From Dreissena polymorpha (taxonomy: Eukaryota; Mollusca; Bivalvia; Myida; Dreissenidae), in NCBI RefSeq assembly GCF_020536995.1, contig NC_068364.1, positions 46,031,981-46,095,980 on the forward strand: a stretch of 64,000 nucleotides of DNA, in the 5' to 3' direction. Within the stretch, counting starts at the first letter, position 1. Each line of letters opens with the position of its first letter. The notes under the pieces are model-generated. The model was not told the DNA's origin. It saw only the letters and a list, made by a program, of their open reading frames with translations, and made no database searches. Both the position numbers and the translations under genes were made by a program. Positions 1 to 11,027 of the stretch are shown piece by piece.

Positions 1-1154
1 ATATATTAATCATAACTATGGTTATCTTATCAGCAACAAAGTTTAGTTTTACCCATTTTAAAACACCATACATTATTTGCGTAGCTAAATGATTGCTAAA
101 AACTAATTTGATACAAACAAATCTGAATTTTGAAAGCACAAGCCCAACCAAATGCACGCGGAAAATTCAGTGTTGGCTTGCCTGATATTAAAAACGCTTG
201 ATACAAACGTCTAACGACCCGAAAGACAAGCTTTTTCCAAACAAAGCTAAATTTCATTTTTGAATTCAAATTAACGCTTCTCTAAGCACCTTGGAAGAAG
301 AATCGGGTAATTATCTGTTTTTATTGTTTGTCAATGTACTGAATACATCCATGCATTTTTTTGTTAACGTCAGTTATATGTAAATTTTAGCTTGAACTTA
401 TGCATGCTTTTTCTTGCAACTTACTGTAAACGTTTGTAAACGCAATCTAACGGTTAATGTTTTAACGTGAACAATTTTGAATAGGTTTCGCATTTGCAAC
501 CATTCTTTGTTCTTTAACGTCAGTTTCAACCTGTATTTCGTGTTCAATTCCTTATTCTTTAACGTCATTTGCTACATGCATTTCTTGTTCCATTCATTTT
601 TTCATAACACCATATTAATAATTGTTTTACTTGTATGCTTAGTTTTTTTTTAGTTTGCATACCACCTCAAATATTTCTGAAGTCCTTTGACCTATTGCCT
701 TGAAACTAAGCACACTTGTTTATAATCATGACCTCAACCACCAGACAAGAGAAGATAACTCTGTCAGTCATTTGTAGAAATTATGCCCCTCTTTCGACTA
801 AATACTTCCGATACTATCAACAAAGACCTATTACTTACACAGATTGGGCACTGTCGTCTTCGCTATAGCGATATGCGATTAAATCGAACGGCGGACGCGA
901 GTCACGTGACATTGATTTGGAGATGCCAGTGTACCAGTAGATTCTTCTCTGTTCCAGCTACTGTCGGCCATTTTGTTTTAAAGCAATCAATTATGGGCAA
1001 AGGCAAAGTCGGTCGCCGCAAGCAGACATATTGAATATTTTTTGTGTAAATAAAAATAAGTTTTTATTTTCTTTGTTGATAATGCTTCAGGTTTTGGTAG
1101 TTCTAATTCTTATTTATTATAAATGTATCGGAATTTGAAAGAGAACAATGGATT
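1..1154. other. AT-rich spacer, no gene recognised
   Basis: No convincing exon is seen. Around 660-800 there is a single diverged unit of the same 'catgacctcaac...acaagag...attatgcccc' repeat found in tandem at 3.8-4.4 kb. A slightly GC-richer patch near 880-1030 holds a palindromic GTCACGTGAC E-box and a GGCCATTTTG stretch, then a 13-codon ATG reading frame and an AATAAA further on. It could be an isolated promoter or a degraded first exon, but nothing downstream supports a gene. Confidence 0.5.
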
Positions 1155-1830
1155 TGTTCATTTTCGATAATTTTTTTAAATTGAAAGGCCCAAACGATTT
1201 TGTTAAAAACTTCTTCATTTCTCATCACAGATTGATAAAGTAAAATGGTTATGCTAGGTGAGATGTTAATCTAGGTATGATTTATAAAAAGTAGACAAAA
1301 ATATGGCATTTTAAAGGATTTTGCCTTTGTACAAATTGATACTGTTATTTCATTCAATCATTTTCACACCTGTCGCCAAAGTGGTTTGTTTCTTTTTGAA
1401 AAACTTTTCTATTTCTCATCCCAAATCGTTGAAGTATGATTTTAATGCTAGGAGAGATGTTAATCTAAGTATAAATTACAAAAACCTAGAAGAAAATATT
1501 CAATTTAAAGGAATTTGGTCTTATACAATGTTGGTACAATTTTAAGCTCTTTTCCTCTGTTGTACAGGGTTGCTGTCAAACGTGTTTTTGTTCTTTTTGA
1601 TAAACTTTTTCATTTTTCATCCCAAATTGATAAAGTCAGATTGTTATGCTTGGTGATATGTTTATCTAGGTATGATTTAAACAAACTGAAGGAAAATGTT
1701 TCTTTTTAAAGAATTTTGGCCTTGTACAAAGTTGGTACAATTTTTTGCTCTTATACCCTATTATACACACCTGTCGTCAAACGTGCTTTGGTTCATTGTG
1801 AAAACCTTTGTCATTTTTCATACAAACATA
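1155..1830. repeat. Tandem repeat, about 200-bp units, 3-4 diverged copies
   Basis: Each unit repeats the order 'GCCTTGTACAAAGTTGGTAC', 'CACCTGTCGTCAAACGTG', 'TTTTTCATCCCAAATTGATA' and 'ATGCTAGGTGAGATGTTAAT'. Units begin near 1320, 1512 and 1716, with a partial copy before them. The short open frames across the array are translations of the repeat, not genes. The layout matches other internally tandem bivalve dispersed repeats in this window. Confidence 0.8.
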
Positions 1831-2439
1831 ACATCTTCTTCGGTTTGCTAATTGATCCGACAATTAACACGCGCGTGAAATGTTGTTTTTTTTTCTTTTC
1901 GCGAAATCCTATTCCATGACACTAAGAGCTTTTATTAATTACCTATTAAAAAAACTTGGTTACAAACAAAACTTTAATAACCTATAACTCATGAATAGAT
2001 CTAAATAAAAAATAGATAATTAAAAAATTGAAAAAATCCACAGAATCAATATTGAAGTAAGTCTAACTGAAACCGTTTTTGGATCGAACGATCATAGCAT
2101 TTATTATACTGTAATGTTGTTTTTATCAGAGACCTAGATCTATGTGTCCACATATATCTATCCGTTTTGAAATAATATTATTTTATAAGGTTTTAAATGT
2201 TTGAATTAAAATGTATACAAGAAAATTTTATCAGCAAAAGCCTTTCAAATAAATTATCCAACGGCATTCTCGCCGCGATTTGGAAATTCTTATAGCGCTA
2301 TTACTTCAACGATCGCGGCATTATAAATTCTTATTTAAGGTCTATAAAATCGAGATTTTGTAAAAGCATAATTACTCATGTTTCTAATGAAACTTTATTT
2401 TATAAAAATCGGATCATTATTGACCAAGTTACAGCCGCC
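1831..2439. other. AT-rich spacer
   Basis: A/T-rich sequence with scattered CGATCGCGG and CGCCGCGAT patches near 2265-2310. I see no exon, RNA gene or clear mobile-element end. Confidence 0.5.
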
Positions 2440-2745
2440 TTTCTATAGCGCCGTAACATTTTCGCATAACTTTGCTCGATAATCTTAGCCGTTGCTACTG
2501 GATGCGTCGCTATCTTATCGCAATCATGACTCTTCCGATTGATTTATGGAATAAATTATCTGCTGATCCTAGTCTTATCAGTTTCTCGACCACGTGACCC
2601 CGCCGCGAGAAAGTCCGATAAGGCGCGAAGTTTCCAATCTGTGTATTCTATAGGTCATTGCTATCAAGCACTAATAACAGTCCAGCGAGCTGTTTTACTG
2701 ATAGCTCTTGTTGGCCAGGCCGTTGTTGATTGCAGGCCGACTGTA
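2440..2745 (+). promoter_or_regulatory. Possible CpG-containing promoter region
   Basis: Compared with its flanks this stretch is rich in CpG (tagcgccgta, gatgcgtcgc, gaccccgccgcgag, aaggcgcgaag) and holds an E-box CACGTGAC at about 2591. It lies just upstream of the small secreted-peptide frame at 2753. Promoter function is inferred only from composition and position. Confidence 0.3.
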
Positions 2746-2752
2746 AATTAAT

Positions 2753-2965
2753 TTGATGGTTATGGAATTTCTATATATCCAGTACCATCTGCTCTTGATA
2801 GCTGTACTTCTTTTTGTTAATACAGGATCTGTGCGGCGCAATTTTCCGCAACAATCCAATAATGAAACTGAAATTGTGGTGGAGGATTGGTTAAGGTATG
2901 CGAAAGACAGAGATGGTGGCAGAAAGAAACAAAAGGAGGATAGACAAGATGATAGTGATGATTGA
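2753..2965 (+). CDS. Possible small secreted or membrane peptide, 70 residues
   Basis: An uninterrupted frame begins MMVMEFLYIQYHLLLIAVLL, which resembles a signal peptide or membrane anchor. A polar, charged C-terminus follows (VVEDWLRYAKDRDGG, then KKQKEDRQDDSDD). I do not recognise the family. It sits directly below a CpG-containing patch. An alternative reading is that 'cttctttttgttaatacag' at about 2808-2826 is a 3' splice site and only the part from GSVRRNFPQQ onward is a terminal exon. No partner exon was found. The charged tail looks more protein-like than the surrounding AT-rich DNA, but this could still be chance. Confidence 0.3.
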   Translation: MMVMEFLYIQYHLLLIAVLLFVNTGSVRRNFPQQSNNETEIVVEDWLRYAKDRDGGRKKQKEDRQDDSDD

Positions 2966-3654
2966 TTTTAGTTTCGCCTTCTACAGATCCATCTGTCCTT
3001 CCGTTTATCCCTCACAAACTTGTCCAGACATCTCCTCAGGTTTCTTCAAAACCAGATTCTTCAATGATCAATACCAGACCTAATTGTGCATATTGTCAGG
3101 ATTTTATGGTTCAGTGATTTTTGGTAAAGCTATGGCCTTTTAAAGATTTTATAAATAAGCTGTACCATCCTATTGTTTTTGGTTTAGAATATGTGTAAAT
3201 TGATACAAGTGCCATTTAATTAGAACCAGGAAATCCAATCATATGTCTTGTATACAAGTTTATAGAATTATCAAACTGATTTATCCTACCAGAATATCCT
3301 ACAAGTGTTTTAACACTTTATTATTTGCAGTAAGTTTCTAATGTGGTTTCTTTTAGATAAGTACTTTTTAGGAAATATTTTTGCTAAATGTAATTAAGGA
3401 ATTAGTTCTCTTCCTATGTCAGTATTGAAAATTTTAAGGTGTGTGCTCTTCTTAAAATTCTGGTCATTGAAGTTGAGATTTATTTTTATTCTTTTTATAT
3501 TGTGTGTATTTATAATGAAATGTGCGAAATTACTTTACAACCTAACCATTCTTCAGTTTGATGTTTTGTCATAAATGTATAGTCATCTCTTTTAGTGCCA
3601 AATAATTTTACTTAAAGCTCATGATATTTGTATGATTGTAGTTAACCGTCAATG
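2966..3654. other. AT-rich spacer or 3' UTR-like sequence
   Basis: No open frame or element end is recognised. If the preceding small frame is real, part of this could be its 3' untranslated region. Confidence 0.4.
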
Positions 3655-3742
3655 TCCGTGTGGATTGCATACCATGTTAGTGTTGATTGCATACCATGTT
3701 AGTGTTGATTGCATACCATGTCAGTGTTGATTGCATACCGTC
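3655..3742. repeat. 22-bp tandem repeat, about 4 units
   Basis: Successive copies of a unit reading GTTAGTGTTGATTGCATACC plus two bases, nearly identical in the central copies. Confidence 0.85.
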
Positions 3743-3794
3743 CATGCAACTTTATGTATATTTGTGCTGTATTTCCAGAACAGCAACTGCATTT

Positions 3795-4985
3795 GCACCA
3801 TTTTTAGCTCGACTAGTATATATGAAATATATATAGTGGAGTTATCCTACTCACCCCGGTGTCGGCGTTTCCGTGCCGTTTCCGTTAGCGTGCAAATGTT
3901 AAAGTTTTCGTACTACCCCAATTATTTTCATTGCCCCTTGACATATTGCTTTCATATTTTGCATACTTGTTAACCAACATGACCCCAACCTATAAATAAG
4001 AGCAGACAACTCTATCAAGCATTTTGTCATAATTATGGCCCCTTTTCCCCTTAGAATATGCAGCAAATGTTAAAGTTTGCGTACTACCCAAAATATTTTC
4101 AATGTCCCTTGACATATTGCGTTTATATTTTGCATACTTGTTTACTATCATGACCCCACCTATTAACAAGAGCATACAACTGTATCAAGCATTTTGACAG
4201 AATTATTGCCCCTTTTATACTAAGAATATGCATATTATTGATAAATCTATGTTAAACTTTGCGTACTTCCCCAAATATTTCCTATATCCTTTGACATATT
4301 GCTTTTATATTTTGCATACATGTTTACCAATATGACCCCCATCCTATAAACAAGAGCAGACCACTGTATCAAGCATTTTGACATAATTATGGCCCCTTTT
4401 AAACTTAGATAATTGAGCATTTTGCTAAACTTCTTTATTTATTATCACATTTTATTATTACTTTGACAAAACAACACTTACCTTAATACCACAATGGTTT
4501 CACCCAAACAATACCCCACGCCCCTACCCAGAATCCCTCCCCCCCCCCCCAACCTCCCCCTCCCCAAATTTTATTTTTTAAACATCATCTAATAAATTAC
4601 CACAACCCACATTATACCCCCCTCTCACCCCCCTACCCCTCAACCTCCCCCCCAATATTTGTTTAACATCTAATAAATTACCCCACCCCACATTATACCC
4701 CCCTCTCACCCCCCCCCTACTCCCCCCCTACCCCCAAAAAAGATTTTGTTTTCCTTTTTTTGTTTTTGAAAAATCGTCTAATAAATGACCACACCCCACA
4801 TTATACCCCTCTAACCCCCCCCCCCCCAAAAAAAAAAAAATATTTTTTTTTTCATTTATTTTTTTTTTGAAAGATGGTCTAATAAATTATTGAATATGAA
4901 CAATTTTCCCATGATGGCTTACGTTATACTGTCAAGCACTCGAATAGTCGAGCGCGCTGTCCTCTGACAGCTCTTGTTAAGTTTT
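3795..4985. repeat. Bivalve-type dispersed repeat with internal tandem units and C-rich blocks
   Basis: It begins near AGCTCGACTAGTATATATGA and ends at CTGACAGCTCTTGTTAAG. The first part has three to four units of about 180 bp, each with 'AAATGTTAAAGTTTGCGTAC', 'CCTTGACATATTGC', 'CATACTTGTTTACCA' and 'AATTATGGCCCCTTTT'. The second part (about 4490-4870) is about 100-bp units of TAATAAATTACCCCACCCCA followed by runs of C. The runs of 6-14 C could form G-quadruplex or i-motif structures. No coding capacity is apparent. Confidence 0.75.
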
Positions 4986-5945
4986 CATATTCAATAAATA
5001 AAAGAAAGCTTGTTTAAGGTTTTTATACCACTTAACTTAGTTTTAGTTGTCATTAAAGGTATTGCTTTAGATATAAAGTTGTTTAACACCCTTACCCTTT
5101 TTTTGGCAACAGTATATAACTGTGTCAAGAATTTTGCTGAGTTCTGGAAAATAGTTTCTGATTATCCATACCAATCAGTATCTATCAACAATTTGTTTTA
5201 ATTATGTTCCTGTTTTAGTTCTAGCATGGAATATCGATGAAGTTTTCTTGTACAACACCTTGTTTTCTGATCAGTTTCAAATATTGCTGTGAAACTTGCA
5301 AATTTTGGTACCTTTAAAACTCATCCCTTTAAAGGGATACATATATAGTGTTTTATTAGTGACGATATTAATATAACCGTTTTCAACTTAAGATCCCACA
5401 AAAGTTACAACTTAAGGTCCCACAAAAGTTACTTTCAAACCTTCCAAAAATTGCTTCGAATCTTTTATTATCTGTACTTGTTTCTCATTAAAGCTCCTAT
5501 CTTAAGGCAAGAACACATATATCTGCAACAAAGTTTGACCGAAATTGTAAAGAGTTGTTACTTACAATTTCTACCTTAAGGATGCTGAATTTCGTTACTT
5601 TTGTTATATACTTTGAATTTGTATTTTTAGTGCAATTTTTCAAAAATATGCGAGTTCTGTCCAGCTGACAGCTCTTGTTTAATATTTTCTGTAACTCTTT
5701 AAAGATGATTTTCAACCTTAAATCTGATATGTTTGTGAAAGGGTTTTTTAAAAAGCATGCTCTTTAGTTGTAAACAATCTTATATAAGTCCTTGTTTTAT
5801 ATACCTGCCATATACAAAACCTTATTTTTTGTTGCTGAATGATCAGTATTATAAGCATGCCTGGCTGTAGTTCAGGAATAGGAGTTGAATATATTGTTCA
5901 TTTGTTAAAATAAATTATGTATATCTTTCACTAATATTTTGTTAT
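4986..5945. other. AT-rich spacer with a repeat fragment
   Basis: Low-complexity AT-rich DNA. Around 5375-5430 'CTTAAGATCCCACAAAAGTTAC' occurs twice in tandem. The end motif CTGACAGCTCTTGTT near 5668-5682 repeats the terminus of the element at 3795-4985. No gene is recognised. Confidence 0.5.
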
Positions 5946-5963
5946 ATATATATATATATATAG

Positions 5964-6265
5964 CAGTAGTAAACAATACCAAGCCGATAATGGACTGATG
6001 TTAACCCAATATTCAGAATGATATCGGTTAGATAACCCTTTTAGTACTGATGCGATATCGGACCGATGTCCAAAAAATGTCGTACCAATGACGGATAGAC
6101 GACTAAAATAATAACTGTCCGATAAAGGGCCGATGGATAACCGACAAGATATCAGACCGACTTGAAACCGATAGGCAAAACGATATCGGTTAGATGTTGT
6201 TTACGATATCTATCCGATATATACAATACATCGGCCCGATGATGGCCCGATATAGTTTTACAGGC
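5964..6265. repeat. Dense CGATATCGG/CCGAT palindromic repeat
   Basis: About 300 bp in which CCGAT, ATCGG and the palindrome CGATATCGG recur every 10-30 bases on both strands, for example GCGATATCGGACCGATGTCC and ACATCGGCCCGATGATGG. A short (TA)n run precedes it. No open frame or clean terminal repeat is visible. It looks like a dispersed element or degraded satellite. Confidence 0.6.
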
Positions 6266-7083
6266 CTGGTTTAGTTGTAGCTATACATTCGAAGTCAATT
6301 AAGATTGTATCGTAGGGAATACATGGGACAAAAGTAAGCAAATATACATAACGATCGAAGACACATCTTGCTTCAAATTCACTTCTGGAATCATAAGATT
6401 TCATTAATGAAAGCAATTTAATTCAATACAGACTTGGTCCGTATTTTGCTTGTTTTTCAGTTTTGCATTGAAATGTGGGATACACATTTCGCAAGTCTTC
6501 CTCGATATGTTTACAAAAATAATACGGTTAAATGTATGCGGTTTAATACAAAGTTTATAAATTCTAACACTAACGAATAAAATTATAACAACAAAGAAAC
6601 AATATATGCATATACCTGTTTGTACGATTATGTCAAGGAATAACGTTAAGTTAAAGTTAATGAATTTAGAATGATCGGTTTGCAAAAACGACCATGCCTT
6701 CGTTTGTTGTTCTTGCCGTAGCGATTCTCATGCACACACCGACAAGATAAATTCCTAAACTAGTAAAAGACCATATTAAAAACACATGTATTATATATTA
6801 CATTTATTTTGTATGCTTACACTATTATGAAATTTCGCGGCGTCAGCAGACTTGTCGCAAATCTCCGTCTAGAGATATAAGTATGTTCATGACAAGAATG
6901 CTCGAAATCTAGAAATCTTTGCTCATGATTCATTCAGGAGGAACCGTTGATGAGGTAAAGTTCTTGACCAGACAAATTTGAAAAATCGATGACTGACGGT
7001 GAATGTAACTAATGTAAAATGTAAAACCGATTCCTCTTTTCTCTTTTATTATTATTGCCGCGTGGTAGAAGTATCGCAACATC
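6266..7083. other. Spacer, no gene called
   Basis: A minus-strand open stretch near 6620-6760 (containing MRIATARTTNEGMVVLQTDH) looks slightly exon-like but has no recognisable homology or partner exons, so it is not called. The rest is AT-rich. Confidence 0.4.
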
Positions 7084-7406
7084 TATGTAATGCATAAATG
7101 CTGTTTTGAATTTGTGATAATTAAAACCAGTATAAGTAAGATCGGCTTATCTTTATATTGCCGAAATCATGTTAAAAAAATAATTGCTAAAATACCTGTG
7201 TCGTCTCACAGATTATGTATTGAAACGGGTAGACACAAGACCATTGTAAGAGATCAACGTAAATGTGTTTTATGCAACTTAAATGATATCGAGGATGAAT
7301 ATCACTTTATTCTTAAATGTCCTTACTATGCCGATGTTAGGAATACATTAATATCAAAGTATTATAGATTTCGCCCAAAAATATTCAAGTTTATCCAACT
7401 TCTTAA
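7084..7406 (+). mobile_element. LINE (non-LTR retrotransposon) 3' fragment, upstream piece
   Basis: The frame from about 7090 encodes the zinc-knuckle-like region that follows the reverse transcriptase in many invertebrate LINEs: RLCIETGRHKTIVRDQRKCV, then CNLNDIEDEYHFILKCPYYA, where the C-x2-C and H-x4-C residues are visible. Only about 105 residues remain; the reverse transcriptase and endonuclease are absent, so the copy is 5'-truncated. The frame is interrupted after KFIQLLN by an inserted DNA transposon and resumes at 9583. The LINE clade is not certain. Confidence 0.8.
7399..7406. repeat. Target-site duplication, left copy
   Basis: CTTCTTAA immediately before the element's CAGGGTTGGCA terminus. 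It matches the right copy TTTCTTAA at 7 of 8 bases, as expected for hAT-type insertion. Confidence 0.7.
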
Positions 7407-9574
7407 CAGGGTTGGCACCAATCGACCGCCCCCGGTTTTAACCGGCGGTTTTTACCGGTTAAAACCGCCCCGGTCAATACTCCCAAAGTGGTCATTACTG
7501 GTCAATACTGGTCGATTGAACTTTACCCCCAATTTTGATTAATATTCCATGCTTAATTAAACAATATTGATTATATAAATTCAACAGACATGTTAAAGTC
7601 TTAAGCTATTAATACCCACTATTTTATACCTGTTCATGCAAATTGTAGGCCAATCTCTCAAAAAATTTGCAAATTAGTCAAAGTTGGTCAATTGGATTTT
7701 TCTGGTCGATTGATTTTTTTTTTCAATACTTATGAATTTAAAATGAATGCTCAGAATTCTGTGCTTGATTCAACTAGAACCTGTCAATTACTGTGTATTA
7801 GTTGTTCCTCATGCCCCACTGTCTCCACGGTCTTCTCACAGTCTTCTCACATATACAGGTTAGGGCACCCAAAACTGATAATAGGGCCTTAAATGGCACC
7901 TTTTTCAATTTGACACAACCCTTACTTGTCATGTATTATTGCCTGGATTTCTTTAAGTACTTTTTAAACAAAATAGTGAAAAAATATTTTATTTTCCATT
8001 GATATAAAAATAAAAAACATAATAAGAAATAATTATTAGAAGAAAGAAATCATTGAAAAGTAGAGTCTAGAGTAGACCCACAATTGGCAAACATTCTTTG
8101 TTGGCAAAATCAAGAACTTTGATTGCTTATTCATTTGAAGACCAATTGAACTTTAAAATATGAAAACTCTCTCAATACAGAAAAGAGACAAGTTAGAAGT
8201 AACCATTAAAATAATAGCAAGTTATCTCCTTTTGTGTGAGTGAAATGAAATAGCCTACGGGCAGATTTGCTTCATTGTCACTATCAGAGACATAGCACTG
8301 CATGCATTATATTACCACTTAAGGCTTAGGGGCCAGATTTATGACCCTAGAAACCACAAGAGTTCTGTTTGTCCATCTGCTAATCAAATAGATCTATCAA
8401 TAGATCAGTGAAATACGATGCATCATGGTAACTACAATAGTAATACTTTAGTAACAGATGTGATACACTAAGATAAAGATATTGCCTTAGTTCTTTAAAA
8501 ATTTGTATTTGAGGCCGTTTTCCATAAATAATAAAAAAGTAATTATTTACAGCTTTATTTTTTTTACAATAAATAACTCAAAAAAAGTTTATCAATAACT
8601 GAATAATGATTGATTTTATATTATTGCTTAAACTATATCTATAATGCCCTCTGGTGGGGTGCAAAAACTTGGCAAAAGGAGGGCTTGAACGGGAGAAATC
8701 GTGTATTAACAAGGCGATTCACATGCCGTTCAAGCCCTGTTATGTGTTTTTCATATCAATAATCTGGTCCACGCGCAGTTACTTCCCTTCTCCAGCCTTC
8801 GACGACTTTTCCAAGCATAAATGGGGAACTGAATAAGCACCAGTTTCCTCATGCATGCAGGGATAATGACTTTTGTAATCCATTTTTCAAATTATACCAT
8901 CTGCACTCTCTTGACAAGAGCTTTATTTTTTTGGAAACGTCAATGAAGTTAAGGTTATTTACTCAACACTTTCAAAAGACTATGCTGTAAATGTGTTTAT
9001 GTACCTTCAACGTTCCTGCTGTAGATTCCAAAATAATTTCTCATTTCTTACTTTGCGCGGCTGCATTTCAACTTTGCATTAATCCACTGTTAAAACACAT
9101 TTTAAATCGAAAACTGCCTATCCGAAGGTAAAGCCTCGTCATTTCGGATGATGACCAAGTGAGGCATATATAAAACACAAAAGTGAACTTTATTGAAATA
9201 ATCGAATTATTTTGTCGATGTCGAATGAACAAAACACATTTTTTTCAATGTTATTTTAATTTATTTTGATATGTGGGATTTGTTTATGCAATAATAGCAA
9301 AAATACACATTTTCTCGGACATGATCATCTGCGGGCACTCTCAAAATCCGAACGGATTTTTCGAGCGCCCGCAGATGATCATGCCCTCGAAAACGTGTAT
9401 TATACCTATATAGAATAGCTTAAATTCTTCCTTTGTCATTTTTAAATGCTACAAATTTCAATCGACCAGTATTGACCAGTAATGACCAGTAAAGACCAGT
9501 ATTGACAGGTTTTAACCGGGTATTGACCGCCGGTCCGGTCAATACTCAATTGACCGGTCAATATGCCAACCCTG
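7407..9574. mobile_element. hAT-like non-autonomous DNA transposon, 2168 bp
   Basis: Terminal inverted repeats are CAGGGTTGGCA on the left and TGCCAACCCTG on the right, flanked by an 8-bp duplication with one mismatch. Both ends carry many subterminal copies of GACCAGT, GGTCAATACTGG and TTTTAACCGG, typical of transposase-binding arrays. No transposase-like frame is visible in between, so the copy is non-autonomous or internally deleted. It sits inside the LINE frame, so it is younger than that LINE copy. A secondary foldback lies within it at 9308-9403. hAT assignment rests on TSD length and the CAGGG start. Confidence 0.75.
9308..9403. repeat. Internal foldback inside the hAT-like element
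   Basis: TTTTCTCGGACATGATCATC and GCGGGC are mirrored by GCCCGCAGATGATCATGCCC and TCGAAAA around a short AATCCGAACGGATT centre. The arms are about 40 bases with a few mismatches. It could be a nested MITE remnant or a structural part of the transposon. Confidence 0.7.
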
Positions 9575-9582
9575 TTTCTTAA
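9575..9582. repeat. Target-site duplication, right copy
   Basis: TTTCTTAA directly after the CCCTG terminus, pairing with CTTCTTAA on the left flank. Confidence 0.7.
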
Positions 9583-9655
9583 TAGTTCGAAAAAAAGTGC
9601 TAAGAAAACAAGCCATGTTTTGTTTAAAATGCTCTAAAAATGCGAGATAATGCCT
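9583..9655 (+). mobile_element. LINE 3' fragment, downstream piece
   Basis: It resumes the interrupted LINE frame as SSKKSAKKTSHVLFKML followed by a stop, which matches the usual C-terminus of this LINE type. Removing the intervening transposon and one target copy joins the two pieces as one tract of coding sequence. Confidence 0.65.
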
Positions 9656-10220
9656 TACATATGTAGTAAAGATTATACATCTTTCTCAAAGTCAATAGGC
9701 TTAGAATAATGTCATCCTTGTTGCAATAATTTATCAACTTGTTTGCATTATGTGGTTACTAAGTGTTTAGATAGCTAACAAACCAATGCATAAACGCTTG
9801 TTAAGCGAGGTACGGACTTGATAATCTACATAACATTCTCGGTTGAATATGCATCCAGTATTGCTTATTTAAAGTCGGCGCTTACCGTTGACTTCAAATA
9901 CTGCATATATTTAATACAAACCCGATGCGAGAGCTCAAAGCTTACACGGTAATCTGTGCAAAGTTCGTTACCGTAGAGACCACTGATTGCTAAACAATTC
10001 TTATGATTATATTGCTGACAGTCTTTGAATTCAGGCCGCTTCTGCAAATGCTTAGAAATTTACTACGACGTTTATCTTATGCATAGATCATACATACTTT
10101 GAATGGTATACATAAGTCTGTTTAAATAACTATATTTTTCATGGATTCTTTGTAAAAGACACATGTTTGTTTTCCGTGTTTTTGATTGATTTAGAATACG
10201 TTTAAATCATGTTATCTTTT
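9656..10220. other. Downstream flank of the WSC-Sushi gene
   Basis: AT-rich, no exon recognised. The part nearest 10220 is presumably the 3' untranslated region of the minus-strand receptor gene. I could not identify a definite polyadenylation signal. Confidence 0.4.
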
Positions 10221-10485
10221 TTAATTTTCATGGGCAACCATGCTATTATAGTATTCGTAATTGCAGTTGTCATTTGTTTTGGGGCTTTCATTATTCTGAC
10301 ACCCTTCTATATTGTAATATCGAAGAGTGGCATCAGCAGCCCCACTTTCTATGTCCAGCACACAATAGTTTGTAGTGTTTTCATTTCTGTCAACCAGGTC
10401 CTCATAGCTTTGCTCTGGCATAATTTCAAACGTATGCTTGCCAATATTAGAAGTCGGTTTGGTCTTCGAACAAGGTAATAATTGT
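10221..10485 (-). CDS. WSC-Sushi receptor exon 6: cytoplasmic tail and stop
   Basis: A strong polypyrimidine tract plus CAG precedes it, and the split lysine codon is completed by its first base. It encodes the 88-residue tail ending SMVAHEN. Tyrosine motifs are EQSYEDL (Y222), NYCVL (Y235) and two YYN sites. The plus-strand frame over the same bases is its antisense shadow. Confidence 0.8.
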
Positions 10486-10944
10486 CTGAAAAAAACAACG
10501 TTATTATATAAGCAATAATTAAATCTTTATTATTATTTTTTATAACAATGAATCGAATAGACAGCGTATTAATTTTCTAAAAAAATAAACTGATTTATAA
10601 TTGTTTAAATAATAAATTTAAATATTAAATTAATGCAACATATTTGAAATGGCAGTGTACGAAGTATTTTCGGTTAGTATTATCATGTGCTGTATTGTAT
10701 ATTTTGTAAATTTAGGAAAAATCGGACACTTCAGTTCAATGTAAAGAAATTGGTGGAACTTCTTTAAATAAAGGTATCATGCATGTGTGCATTTGTACGC
10801 TGCATATGATGGTCAAATTTTCAAAAGACATTTATAAAAAGGCATACAATCTTAATTATTTAATATATATATATATACTAATACATAGTGCCAGTTACGT
10901 CGTCTCGCTAGTTTTCAGACTATACTTAGCTGGCACTATGTATT

Positions 10945-11027
<83 letters not shown>

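Noticed and set aside
783-1034. An 83-residue frame ending MGKGKVGRRKQTY
   Set aside because: No homology, no splice partner; the basic end may be coincidence.
6404-6760. Minus-strand frame with MRIATARTTNEGMVVLQTDH and a hydrophobic stretch
   Set aside because: No recognisable family, no partner exons; likely chance in AT-rich DNA.
7090-7542. A 150-residue host protein with a Cys/His motif
   Set aside because: It matches the post-reverse-transcriptase region of LINEs, and its last third is read from the inserted hAT-like element.
10209-10478. An 89-residue plus-strand frame with a hydrophobic, membrane-like N-terminus
   Set aside because: Antisense to the receptor tail exon, which is supported by splice sites and phase; the hydrophobicity comes from the complement of Asn/Asp/Glu codons.
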